In this document: piece by piece, positions 8,813 to 17,355 of the stretch | Position numbering within the stretch: the stretch's first letter is position 1 | How the letters are laid out: the number at the start of each line of letters is the position of its first letter | DNA from: Crocinitomicaceae bacterium | GTDB taxonomy: Bacteria; Bacteroidota; Bacteroidia; Flavobacteriales_D; Crocinitomicaceae | DNA: 64,000 bases | Direction: 5' to 3' | Assembly (NCBI GenBank): GCA_020635955.1 | Contig: JACJYW010000014.1 | Location: forward strand, 3,750-67,749 | Notes under the pieces: generated by a model | Databases searched by the model: none | Seen by the model: the letters and a program-made list of their open reading frames with translations, nothing else | Told to the model about the DNA's origin: nothing | Position numbers and translations under genes: made by a program

Positions 8813-10045
8813 ATGGCTAGTACAAGATTTATAATGCTATTAATTGCCTTTATAGGTTTAGGCACTCTTTTGGAGATCTATACTTATCGGGGATTAAGAT
8901 CAAGATGGGACAATTGGCGCAAATGGCAACGTGTTTCGGCTAGATCTCTATACTTTTTCTTTCTGGGCTTAGGTATATTATCAATGCTCATGATGTTCAT
9001 TTTGGGCAACTATTTTTCCCGGGCTACTTTGAATTTTTGGTTCAGTTTTACGGTTTGGAACTGGAGCATTAAACTCTTCTTATCTGTTTTTTTATTGATA
9101 GACGATCTTAGGAGATTTACCATTTTCGGAAAAAGGAAGATCCTGAGTCAAAAAAAGGGTGAAAAGATCAGTAGATCAGATTTTTTGGTTAAAACCGGAG
9201 CCGTGGCTGCTACCATTCCATTTTTAGGTTTAGGATGGGGGATGTTGGCAGGACCATATCGATATCGTGTTTATTCAGAGAGGATCAAATTACCTCATCT
9301 ACCAAAAGCGTTTGATGGCTTAAAAATAGTCCAGATCTCAGACATTCATTCAGGAAGCTTTTATGACAAAGAGGCTGTTCAAAAAGGCATTGACCTTGTC
9401 AATGCACAAAATGCAGATGTCATTTTCTTTACAGGTGATATTGTCAATGATAAAGCAGAAGAGTTGGAACCTTATCTGGAAATGTTTGCTCAAATAACGG
9501 CTCCAATGGGTGTGTATTCTATTTTGGGAAATCATGATTATGGTGACTACACCTCATGGGATTCTGAAGAAGCTAAAGAGGAAAACAACAGAAATATTAG
9601 AGCGGCTCATGGTAAAATGGGTTGGAAACTACTACTTAATGAGCACGTGTATTTAGAAAAAAGCGGAGAAAAAATAGGCCTAATTGGATGTGAAAACTGG
9701 GGTAAAGGATTTCATAAGGAAGGTGATCTTGAAAAGGCAGCTAAGGGCTGTGAGGCTCCCGTGAAACTCCTGTTGTCCCATGATCCTACTCATTTTGATG
9801 AGATCGTCAAAAAAGATTTTAAGGATATTGACATCATGTTCGCCGGACATACGCACGGAGCTCAAATAGGTATTGAAACTGGAGGATTCAAATGGAGTCC
9901 GATATCCCTCCGTTATAGCAAATGGGCAGGACTTTATAAGGAAGAAGAGCAATATCTGTATATCAACAGAGGATTTGGATTCATAGGTTATGCCGGCAGA
10001 TTGGGCATTATGCCAGAAGTGACCGTTATGACTCTTGAAGCATAA
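8813..10045 (+). CDS. Membrane-anchored metallophosphoesterase (YkuE/YaeI type)
   Basis: The 410-residue protein starts with about three membrane segments (near residues 5-25, 45-70 and 85-105). A short linker with a Tat-like start (RSDFLVKTGAVAATIP) follows, then a calcineurin-like phosphoesterase domain with all metal motifs: VQISDIHSG, FFTGDIVND, LGNHDYGD, LLSHDPTHF and AGHTHGAQIG. Such proteins hydrolyse phosphoester bonds with two metal ions. Some homologues, such as YkuE and YaeI, act at the membrane, YaeI on UDP-2,3-diacylglucosamine; whether this one does is not known. The start is the first ATG after the palindromic repeat, whose right end is 13 bases upstream. Confidence 0.9.
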   Translation: MASTRFIMLLIAFIGLGTLLEIYTYRGLRSRWDNWRKWQRVSARSLYFFFLGLGILSMLMMFILGNYFSRATLNFWFSFTVWNWSIKLFLSVFLLIDDLRRFTIFGKRKILSQKKGEKISRSDFLVKTGAVAATIPFLGLGWGMLAGPYRYRVYSERIKLPHLPKAFDGLKIVQISDIHSGSFYDKEAVQKGIDLVNAQNADVIFFTGDIVNDKAEELEPYLEMFAQITAPMGVYSILGNHDYGDYTSWDSEEAKEENNRNIRAAHGKMGWKLLLNEHVYLEKSGEKIGLIGCENWGKGFHKEGDLEKAAKGCEAPVKLLLSHDPTHFDEIVKKDFKDIDIMFAGHTHGAQIGIETGGFKWSPISLRYSKWAGLYKEEEQYLYINRGFGFIGYAGRLGIMPEVTVMTLEA

Positions 10046-10047
10046 AA

Positions 10048-10074
10048 AACCCTGCCTCTAATAGAAGCAGGGTT
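10048..10074 (-). terminator. Hairpin terminator between convergent genes
   Basis: An 8-bp stem (AACCCTGC at 10048-10055 pairing with GCAGGGTT at 10067-10074) lies two bases after the metallophosphoesterase stop. The T-run is on the minus strand, so it best serves the lipoprotein gene that ends at 10095; it may also slow plus-strand transcription. Confidence 0.75.
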
Positions 10075-10094
10075 CCTATATTCTTTAAATGCTC

Positions 10095-10727
10095 TTAGTG
10101 AGACATGTTAGAAACTTCTTCGTTTACCATTGATTCTTCATCAATAGTTCCGCTTAGTTCAAATCCGTTAGCAGCAGCATATTCATGTTGGAAATTTACC
10201 CAACGCTCATCTACTTCATAGAATCCTTCATAAGCCTCAGAATATTGCTCATAGAAAGCAATTTCTTCATCAGTCCAAGTATCATCTGGTCTTGACATTG
10301 GCTCAGCAAGGTCATATAGATAATCATTCATTAAAGCCTCAACTACTGCGAACCACTCTAAAGTGATATCATGTAATTCAGATCTTTTTGGCCAGCTTTT
10401 ATCTGAATAAAGATCCATTGCTGTTCTAGCATCTTTGATCATTTGAATAGCATCATCCAAAACTGTTTTGATCTCTTCCTCAGTAGCATCCATCTCGTCA
10501 AGTTCTTTAACTTCTCTCAATTTAACGTCTACTTCAACTACTTCAGCTAATACTCCTGAAAAGTATTGCTCTCCATCTGTTGCTCCACCATCAGCAAAGC
10601 TAACTACAGCTGCATCAATATCTCCTGATTCTGTCAATGCACCATCCAATGCATCATTAGCTGTTGATTCCCCGCAAGAAACTAGCATCACTGAAGCAAT
10701 TGGTAAAACAAAAAATAATTTTTTCAT
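10095..10727 (-). CDS. Acidic lipoprotein of unknown function
   Basis: I do not recognise the family. The 210-residue product starts with a lipoprotein signal (MKKLFFVLPIASVMLVSCGES) whose Cys would be lipidated. The mature part is strongly acidic and mostly helical, with many Glu, Asp and Trp residues (for example ITLEWFAVVEALMNDYLYDL). The start at 10727 is chosen because it places the signal peptide at the N-terminus. A longer open frame to 10787 and an ATG one codon upstream (10730) also exist. The gene stands alone between a convergent and a divergent neighbour and is probably envelope-located. Confidence 0.75.
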   Translation of the reverse strand: MKKLFFVLPIASVMLVSCGESTANDALDGALTESGDIDAAVVSFADGGATDGEQYFSGVLAEVVEVDVKLREVKELDEMDATEEEIKTVLDDAIQMIKDARTAMDLYSDKSWPKRSELHDITLEWFAVVEALMNDYLYDLAEPMSRPDDTWTDEEIAFYEQYSEAYEGFYEVDERWVNFQHEYAAANGFELSGTIDEESMVNEEVSNMSH

Positions 10728-10903
10728 CATCTTAAAAATTGGTTTTATAATTACCGAAATCGCCCGCCATTTGGACAATTCCGGCACAAAGATGCAGTTT
10801 TATTTCTTATTGCGAAAGGAATTAACCTAAAAATCACATTGACAATTAGCATCTTAGGCTTATAAAACGTTCAACTATTCAGATATTTCACTAGATTAAC
10901 GCT

Positions 10904-12757
10904 ATGCCAACAGCTGATGAATTAGAAGAAAGGCGGATTAAAGAAACCTTTGAATTTGAGAAACTACTTGAATTAGCAAATGATTCAGCAGATTATCTGT
11001 TGCCGTTGGTAGCCATGTTCTCTGATGCAGTAGCTGACCGTTGGGATATAGCTCAAAATTACAGTGAACGAATCGTTGCAGCTTGTGACAAATGGTCGAA
11101 TGGCAATAATGAAGCGGAGGGGGCTAAGATGATTGCCCTGGCCCTTTACAATTATTACGTTACACAATTTGAAAAAGTAGATGCTTATTCCTCAAGAGGA
11201 ATGGAGATCTTTACTGCTCTAGACAAGAAAGATGCCTACGGTTCGATCAGCATGTTGAGAGGATCAAACTATCGCTCTACTGGTGATTTGGATAAAGCAG
11301 TCAAGTATTTGTTGATTGCAACTGAAATAGTAGATCCTTTGGGTGATTTTGGATTATTCTTTGGATATTCTCACTACCAATTGGCTGAAATCTATGTGCA
11401 GATCAGAGATTATGAAGCGGCAGAGATAAGCTATCAATTATCGTTAGAAGGAGCTGAACGAATCAAACGAATAACACCGTTGTTCAGATCATATAATGGT
11501 CTTGGAAATCTCTATTTGGCAAAAGATGAATTAGATGAAGCTATTTTTCATTTGAATCGTTCATTAGATGCAGCCGGTTCACCTTCACAGGAATCCAGAG
11601 CATTATGTGATCTTGGAAGATATTATCTGAAAAAAGGGGAATATGACAAAGCCATATTTAACCTGGAGGCAAGTTTAGAGATCAGGATCGAAAATGGTTT
11701 TGAAGATGCCTCATCCACCTCATTGATGTATTTGTCAAAGGCCTACTTCTTGAATGGACACCCAGACAAAGCATTGGAATTGGTCAATAAAGCCCTACAG
11801 ATCTCTGAAAAATTTGGTTCAAAAACCAAAGCTGTGTTCTGTTACAAGCTCAAAGCACAGATCTTCGAGAAAAAGGAAAATTGGAAAGATGCTATTGCGT
11901 ACTATCATAAATTCGAAACCTTACAGGATGAATTAAATAGCATGCAAACTCAGAATATCTATAAACTCAAAAATGCCCTTATCAACGAGCAAAAAGCTCA
12001 AATAGAGCAGGCGCACAAAGAGATCACCGATAGTATTGTATATGCAAAACGTATCCAAAAGGCAATACTACCTTCTGATAGAGCCATGAAACAGGCCATG
12101 CCTGAACATTTTGTGTTATATAAACCTAAAGACGTGGTGGCAGGAGATTTCTACTGGCTTGAGGTTTGTCCAGAAGCTGTTCGCTTTGCTGCTGCCGATT
12201 GCACAGGCCATGGAGTTCCGGGTGCCATGGTTTCAGTAATTTGCAATAATGCCCTGAATAGAGCCGTTAGAGAATACAACAAAGATCTACCTGGAGAAAT
12301 TCTTGATAAAACACGAGAGATCGTTATTCAGGAATTCGAAAAGTCTGATGAAGATGTTAAAGATGGGATGGACATAGGTTTATGCTCACTCAAAGGTAAA
12401 ACCCTTTATTTTTCAGGAGCTCACAACCCTCTATGGGTTATAAGAAACGGAGAACTAATTGAATATCGCGGGGATAAACAGCCCGTTGGAAAATTCATTG
12501 ATCAACATCCATTCACTACCCATACTGTTCAGCTTCAAGATGGTGACAGTTTCTACCTGCTAACAGATGGATATATTGATCAATTCGGTGGCCCCAAAGG
12601 CAAAAAATTCAAAGCCAAAAACCTGAAAGATCTCATTCTAAGTATTCAGGATATTTCAATGGCTGAGCAACACAAAGTGCTGTCAGAATCATTTGACCTT
12701 TGGAGAGGTAGTCTAGAACAAGTTGATGACGTCTGCATTATAGGAGTGCGAATGTAA
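10904..12757 (+). CDS. TPR-repeat SpoIIE-type serine phosphatase
   Basis: The 617-residue protein has two parts. Residues about 70-350 are tetratricopeptide repeats (for example YLKKGEYDKAIFNLEASLEI and YLSKAYFLNGHPDKALELVN). A short coiled linker leads into a PPM/SpoIIE phosphatase domain (about 385-617). It has IQKAILPS, FYWLEV, the metal-binding AADCTGHGVPGAMVS, GMDIGLCSL, FSGAHNPLW, LTDGYIDQFGG and the closing QVDDVCIIGVRM. Proteins of this design dephosphorylate anti-sigma-factor antagonists or related partners. No such partner, and no sensor domain other than the TPRs, is seen nearby. It is probably cytoplasmic, as no signal or membrane segment is visible. A degenerate second copy of its last codons lies just downstream. 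Confidence 0.9.
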   Translation: MPTADELEERRIKETFEFEKLLELANDSADYLLPLVAMFSDAVADRWDIAQNYSERIVAACDKWSNGNNEAEGAKMIALALYNYYVTQFEKVDAYSSRGMEIFTALDKKDAYGSISMLRGSNYRSTGDLDKAVKYLLIATEIVDPLGDFGLFFGYSHYQLAEIYVQIRDYEAAEISYQLSLEGAERIKRITPLFRSYNGLGNLYLAKDELDEAIFHLNRSLDAAGSPSQESRALCDLGRYYLKKGEYDKAIFNLEASLEIRIENGFEDASSTSLMYLSKAYFLNGHPDKALELVNKALQISEKFGSKTKAVFCYKLKAQIFEKKENWKDAIAYYHKFETLQDELNSMQTQNIYKLKNALINEQKAQIEQAHKEITDSIVYAKRIQKAILPSDRAMKQAMPEHFVLYKPKDVVAGDFYWLEVCPEAVRFAAADCTGHGVPGAMVSVICNNALNRAVREYNKDLPGEILDKTREIVIQEFEKSDEDVKDGMDIGLCSLKGKTLYFSGAHNPLWVIRNGELIEYRGDKQPVGKFIDQHPFTTHTVQLQDGDSFYLLTDGYIDQFGGPKGKKFKAKNLKDLILSIQDISMAEQHKVLSESFDLWRGSLEQVDDVCIIGVRM

Positions 12758-12837
12758 TGAGCTCGAACTATGATGTATGACGGAACCAATCCCGATAGAT
12801 ATTTTCAAGAAAGCAATGACTCGTAGAAAATACAATT

Positions 12838-12877
12838 CGGGGTTGATGACGTTTGTATCATAGGAGCAAGGGTATAA
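12838..12877 (+). pseudogene. Relic of a second SpoIIE-phosphatase 3' end
   Basis: Bases 12842-12877 translate as VDDVCIIGARV followed by a stop, almost identical to the last residues of the gene ending at 12757 (VDDVCIIGVRM). No open phosphatase frame precedes it. It looks like the tail of a lost tandem paralogue or of a local duplication. Confidence 0.6.
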
Positions 12878-12894
12878 CCCGTCTCCGTCATGAT

Positions 12895-12916
12895 ACCACC
12901 CCGCTACTGCGGTGGT
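12895..12916. terminator. Weak hairpin between convergent genes
   Basis: ACCACC (12895-12900) pairs with GGTGGT (12911-12916) around GC-TACT-GC with a two-base bulge. It lies between the phosphatase gene end and the convergent barrel gene. No T-run follows, so termination is uncertain. Confidence 0.3.
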
Positions 12917-12937
12917 TTGTATAATCGGAGTTCAGGT

Positions 12938-13675
12938 CTAAAATCTCCAAAAAACACCTATATTCAATTTGCCCTGTGCCTGATTTTGAGTGTGTAAAAC
13001 TCTGTATTTCCAACCTAATCCAAAGCCAAAGTTCATTCCAAAACGCGGTTTGAAATTGTACTTGTAATTCGCGGTTGAATAGAAGCCTAAATAATGAGCA
13101 TTTTCAGTAAATTCTTGCTGAAAAACAAAATCAGGGTCCCATTCCCAATAGGTCCATTGCGTAAAACAGTAGTTTGACTCAACTCCAAAAGATAAATTGC
13201 TTTTATTCTTTCTAACTATATAAATGTTTCCCCCCAAACCGGCTTCAAACCAGGGTGCTATCATATAATAGTGGTTATTGCCGCCTCCGGTTAAAGTGTA
13301 TCGTACCGGAACACTGAGCGACCAATTTCTCTTTTTAGTAGGGAATAATTCATAGTAAATACTAGCTCTTTGAAATGCCAGATCAACCATATTAAATTCT
13401 AATAAATGTGCTTTCTCTGTATTGGCGGTTTCTTCATTGAAAATTTTAAAGTCCTCAATTTTACCATTGCTATATTGAACACTTTCCACCTTACCCAGTG
13501 AAATGGTATAAACAGCCCCACTCTCATCATTAATATCTATGCGATAAGAGATGTTCTTCTCCGTGACGCCAACGATTTTAACTTCTTGAATAGTTCCACT
13601 CTTGAACTTTATGATGTCCTGTGCATTTGAAATTAGTGCTACAAACAAGACACAAATGAATATTATTGATCTCAT
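12938..13675 (-). CDS. Secreted protein with predicted outer-membrane beta-barrel
   Basis: A 245-residue exported protein with a signal peptide ending near ALISNAQ. The first mature part (about 20-85) resembles the short strand-rich module of many Bacteroidetes outer-membrane proteins (DIIKFKSGTIQEVKIVGV then YSNGKIEDF). Alternating hydrophobic and aromatic strands follow up to the C-terminus, which ends in KLNIGVFWRF, typical of a barrel-terminal strand. No enzyme motif is seen. It is probably an outer-membrane protein of unknown function. Confidence 0.7.
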   Translation of the reverse strand: MRSIIFICVLFVALISNAQDIIKFKSGTIQEVKIVGVTEKNISYRIDINDESGAVYTISLGKVESVQYSNGKIEDFKIFNEETANTEKAHLLEFNMVDLAFQRASIYYELFPTKKRNWSLSVPVRYTLTGGGNNHYYMIAPWFEAGLGGNIYIVRKNKSNLSFGVESNYCFTQWTYWEWDPDFVFQQEFTENAHYLGFYSTANYKYNFKPRFGMNFGFGLGWKYRVLHTQNQAQGKLNIGVFWRF

Positions 13676-13766
13676 GTTTAAAGTTTTAGGTTTAGTAATG
13701 CTAAAAACGTTACATTTTTTTCTTTAGTATTTATTCCATAACTTTCTGATAAATATTTTGAATCTC

Positions 13767-15638
13767 ATGAAAGGCTTACTCTCCTTGTTAGGTGTATTGG
13801 CACTAACTAATCTTTTTGCTGCATTGACCCCAACTTATAATGACATACTCATACCTATGAGTGATAGTAAAAACCTATCTGCAGATGTCTATATTCCAAC
13901 CGGAACCGTAACTGGTGAAGTTATTTTGATCCAAACACCTTATAATAAAAACGCTTTTGAAGTGTCGTTACCTTTCAAGATCTGGAACAACACTTTGTTA
14001 GATGCGCAGCCATTTATTTTTGTGGTGGTTGATTGGAGAGGTTTTTATGGTTCGGCTGCAGCTGCAGTTGCTCAACCGGACAGAGGTCAGGATGCCTATG
14101 ATATATGCGATTGGATCGTAGCCCAAAGCTGGCACGGAGACCGAATAGGCACCTGGGGACCTTCTGCGTTAGGAGGAATTCAGTACCAATTGATAGAGAA
14201 ACATCACCCTAATCACACCTGTGCTGTACCTCAGGTCAATACCGGTATGCAGGATTACAAAAGATACTTCTATGGAGGAGTATTGGAACAAGCTAAGCTG
14301 GAACAATTAGATGCACTGGGTTATGGTTTATCCACTACCGTATATGCCAATGTTTATGACAGTCCATATTGGGATTATGCCAAGCTTTTAACCTGGTATG
14401 CGGATGACATTCAAATTCCAACACTTCAACAAGGCGGATGGTATGATCACACGATTGATGCCATGATGGATTTTTATAAGGATTCAAGAAATTATGCCAA
14501 TGCTTCAGTTCAGGACGAACAATGGTTATTGGTTGGACCGTGGGTACATGGGGGTTCAGGTGCAGCTTATATAGGATCAAATGTGCAGGGCGAATTGACC
14601 TACCCTACCGCCGAAGCTAAATCTGATACTATGGCTTGGGATTTCTTTGAATATTATTTACTCGATTCAGCTAACGGATGGACCTCAACACCAAAGATCA
14701 CGTATTTTGACATGGGCGGTACTGATGATTGGTTAACGTCCAATGCTGATGATATTGCCAGTACATCAACAGATGTATTATACCTGGACCAAAACAATAG
14801 ATTGATATCTTCATTTGGTTCTTATTCATCTTCATTTGTTTCTGTTCCATCTGATCCATCACCTACTATTGGTGGAGCCACCTTACATTCAACTTTGGAT
14901 CAGGGTCCTTACGATCAAAATTCTTTGGATAGCAGATCAGACATCATCACCTTTGAAACGGATGATCTAACCCAGGATGTAACCATTACAGGAAGAATTC
15001 AATTGGATCTTTGGATAAGCGCAGATCAGGCAGATTGTGATGTTGCTGTGCGTTTGACGGATAAATATCCAACAGGTGAAAGTATGCTGATCACGGACGG
15101 TATCAAACGATTGCGTTTTAGAAACAATGACTATACTCAATCTGGAGAAGTTTTCATGACACCAGGGAACATTTATAATGTACAAGTTGACCTTCCTTTT
15201 ACCAGATATACCTGGAAAGCCGGACACCAAATTAAGATCTACATTTCAGGTAATAACGCTATTCGCTTTAATGTGAATTTGCAAGATGGGGGAACAATGT
15301 ATCAAACCGGAACAGGCAATTCAGCAAACATTACGGTGCATCATGATGCTAGTTATCCTTCTAAGATCATTTTGCCTGGAAACAACTCATTTTTACAAAT
15401 AGCAGATCAGGGTCCTTCATTCAATATCTATCCTAATCCTGCAAATAATGAACTTAACATTACCGGAATCACAGATATCGAATCTTATAAATTGGTAGAT
15501 TTGAGCGGTAAATTAGTTGAACAGGGACAGTTGAATCAATCCATCCTAAGTATAGATCATCTTGAAGCCGGAGTCTACATTATATCATTAAAAGACAAAT
15601 CCGGAAACTGGCATCAACAAAAGTTTACAAAGCTTTAA
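13767..15638 (+). CDS. CocE/NonD-family hydrolase with T9SS sorting domain
   Basis: A 623-residue secreted serine hydrolase of the X-Pro dipeptidyl-peptidase S15 / cocaine-esterase family. A signal peptide (MKGLLSLLGVLALTNLFAA) is followed by an alpha/beta hydrolase domain with the nucleophile elbow in GTWGPSALGG and a likely catalytic His in GPWVHGG. The family's C-terminal jelly-roll (about 380-540) comes next. The last 75 residues begin FNIYPNPANNELNITG and match the type A sorting domain of the type IX secretion system, so the enzyme should be released or anchored at the cell surface. I chose the ATG at 13767 over a TTG nine bases upstream because it begins the signal peptide. The natural substrate (peptide or ester) cannot be read from sequence. 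Confidence 0.9.
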   Translation: MKGLLSLLGVLALTNLFAALTPTYNDILIPMSDSKNLSADVYIPTGTVTGEVILIQTPYNKNAFEVSLPFKIWNNTLLDAQPFIFVVVDWRGFYGSAAAAVAQPDRGQDAYDICDWIVAQSWHGDRIGTWGPSALGGIQYQLIEKHHPNHTCAVPQVNTGMQDYKRYFYGGVLEQAKLEQLDALGYGLSTTVYANVYDSPYWDYAKLLTWYADDIQIPTLQQGGWYDHTIDAMMDFYKDSRNYANASVQDEQWLLVGPWVHGGSGAAYIGSNVQGELTYPTAEAKSDTMAWDFFEYYLLDSANGWTSTPKITYFDMGGTDDWLTSNADDIASTSTDVLYLDQNNRLISSFGSYSSSFVSVPSDPSPTIGGATLHSTLDQGPYDQNSLDSRSDIITFETDDLTQDVTITGRIQLDLWISADQADCDVAVRLTDKYPTGESMLITDGIKRLRFRNNDYTQSGEVFMTPGNIYNVQVDLPFTRYTWKAGHQIKIYISGNNAIRFNVNLQDGGTMYQTGTGNSANITVHHDASYPSKIILPGNNSFLQIADQGPSFNIYPNPANNELNITGITDIESYKLVDLSGKLVEQGQLNQSILSIDHLEAGVYIISLKDKSGNWHQQKFTKL

Positions 15639-15647
15639 AGATCACAT

Positions 15648-16190
15648 ATGCACAAAGGAAGAATTACAATTGCTGTTTTAGCCGGAATTGGCGTTTTATG
15701 TTCCATCATGCCATGGAGGGTAATTGAAATTCCATATATGGGTATTCCCGGTCTGGGAGATAATTTGAATGGACTAATTCAGATGGGAACTGATGTAAAA
15801 TTAGGCTTTGTAACAATTACCCTTTTTCTAGTCATAGGTCTACTTGCTTTAGTAGGAAAAAAAGACAAAATGATCGCCAAGGGATTTCCAAAAATGGGGG
15901 TTTTGATCATCTCAGGACTCTTAGTCCTTTTTCATCTTATAGTTGCTGTTGCCTTCACCATTAATGATTTTCAATCTCCAGCATGGGGCCTTTATTTGGC
16001 AGCAATAGTTTCTTTGCTAACCATGGGAGTTCCATTCCTTTTCAAATCAGATGGTTCCTTAACTGTTCCTACTTCAAAGGAAATTGAAAAAGAAATTGAA
16101 GTCAATGCTGACATCATTGAAGATCAGGTTGAAAAAATTGAAGCTAAGATCGAAGATAAATTTGATAAGGACAAAGAGGAAGAAAAGTGA
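15648..16190 (+). CDS. Small four-helix membrane protein with charged tail
   Basis: I do not recognise this 180-residue protein. It has four predicted membrane helices (about residues 5-20, 50-70, 85-108 and 112-132). A cytoplasmic-looking tail (about 140-180) made almost only of Glu, Lys, Ile and Asp follows and should form a long helix. It starts nine bases after the CocE-type hydrolase stop, so it may be cotranscribed. No function can be assigned. Confidence 0.75.
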   Translation: MHKGRITIAVLAGIGVLCSIMPWRVIEIPYMGIPGLGDNLNGLIQMGTDVKLGFVTITLFLVIGLLALVGKKDKMIAKGFPKMGVLIISGLLVLFHLIVAVAFTINDFQSPAWGLYLAAIVSLLTMGVPFLFKSDGSLTVPTSKEIEKEIEVNADIIEDQVEKIEAKIEDKFDKDKEEEK

Positions 16191-16207
16191 TCGTCTTGAT
16201 CTAAAGA

Positions 16208-17068
16208 CTATTTATAGCTTTTCATCACTTCCATGGCCGGTGCATTTCTGTACTGCTTCATTAATCCAATAAACAAGGTATCACCCACTATATGGTCATA
16301 AGATTGAAGAATGGAAAGAAGTGATTTGTCCTTTAGTCTACAACATTGCTGATAATTCTTTACTACATCTCTAAATCTGATCTGGTATTTCTCTTTCAAT
16401 TGCTGATCAATCGTAAAGAAAAAGCTACTACTACCCCAATACATATCTCCATAATTATGGGCCTTCACCAAACTGTCAGAGATTTCAATATGAGTTAATG
16501 TGCTACTACCATAACTATCCAACGTAGATGAAATCTTTGCTCGATAAAGGGAATCAAAAGAATCATCTGTATAATATCCCATATTTATCATGATCTGCCG
16601 GCTCATGTAAGTGGCATATCCTTCTGAAAACCACTTGTTCTTTTTACCTACAAAGGGTTGAGAAAGATGAGAGATCTCATGCGGAGCTACCCAATCAGAT
16701 AAAAAATCTTCCAGCGGCATGGCCGGATTTACATAAAATCTCACCGATTGTTTCTTTCCTCTGATGGTGTGACCGAAGTGAACCGCACTAATTCCCCTGT
16801 CTATTCTGGCAAAATGGATGTACAGATCAAAAGGATAATTACCAATGGTTACCGTGGTAGCATCTACGACCTTCGTGATCCAGGTTTTCAATTTGCTTTT
16901 ATCTTCATCATTGAAACCATCTTCGTAGATCCAAAAGATCTTGTGATTACCATAAGCAGTATAATCCTGCTCTTCTATAGATTCTGAAACTACTTCAGGC
17001 TCTTTTTGATCAGAGGTTGAACAAGCGTTCAAAAAGCAACCCAATAATAAAGCAGAGATCAAGCGCAT
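16208..17068 (-). CDS. Putative lipoprotein zinc metallopeptidase (HExxH, gluzincin-like)
   Basis: A 286-residue protein with a lipoprotein signal (MRLISALLLGCFLNACST). The middle carries APHEISHLSQPF followed about 18 residues later by WFSEGYATYM. HExxH plus a downstream SEG motif is the zinc site and third ligand of gluzincin (M1-like) peptidases. It is probably an envelope-anchored peptidase or an inactive relative; the overall family is not one I can name. Start choice: the open frame extends to 17140, but the ATG at 17068 begins a good signal peptide and overlaps the stop of the upstream gene by one base (TAATG). It is the last gene of a three-gene operon. Confidence 0.78.
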   Translation of the reverse strand: MRLISALLLGCFLNACSTSDQKEPEVVSESIEEQDYTAYGNHKIFWIYEDGFNDEDKSKLKTWITKVVDATTVTIGNYPFDLYIHFARIDRGISAVHFGHTIRGKKQSVRFYVNPAMPLEDFLSDWVAPHEISHLSQPFVGKKNKWFSEGYATYMSRQIMINMGYYTDDSFDSLYRAKISSTLDSYGSSTLTHIEISDSLVKAHNYGDMYWGSSSFFFTIDQQLKEKYQIRFRDVVKNYQQCCRLKDKSLLSILQSYDHIVGDTLFIGLMKQYRNAPAMEVMKSYK

Positions 17069-17355
17069 TATAATACAATTGCTTGAATAGATGCACCTAA
17101 CATATATGGGATGGTGAAGTAAGGTAGTGCCAAAATCCAATCGATCTCTTTCTTTTTAACAGCAGTGTATACAAGAATTGCATGTGCAGGAACGACAAGA
17201 AAAATGGAAAAAACAGCAACTTTAATTCCGGCTGATCCTAGAAAATGATTGTTGATCTCTTGAGGAATATTAGCTGAATACACCATTACGGCATTCATAA
17301 AAATTACAATGTAGGCACAAACGATAATGGCAACTATTCCAAGGGCTAATCTCAT
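17068..17355 (-). CDS. Small membrane protein of unknown function
   Basis: A 95-residue protein with three or four hydrophobic segments (MRLALGIVAIIVCAYIVIFM, then two more around residues 45-65 and 70-92). It is translationally coupled on both sides: its ATG overlaps the upstream stop (ATGA) and its stop overlaps the next start (TAATG). This argues that it works with the flanking secreted protein and the HExxH lipoprotein. Not recognised beyond that. Confidence 0.7.
   Translation of the reverse strand: MRLALGIVAIIVCAYIVIFMNAVMVYSANIPQEINNHFLGSAGIKVAVFSIFLVVPAHAILVYTAVKKKEIDWILALPYFTIPYMLGASIQAIVL

Noticed and set aside
8631..8834. A 67-residue open frame over the palindromic repeat
   Set aside because: It lies almost wholly in the MITE-like repeat and extends into the next gene; no protein pattern is seen.
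10468..10830. A 120-residue frame antisense to the acidic lipoprotein
   Set aside because: Ser/Thr-rich mirror of an acidic helical protein; no start context or conservation.
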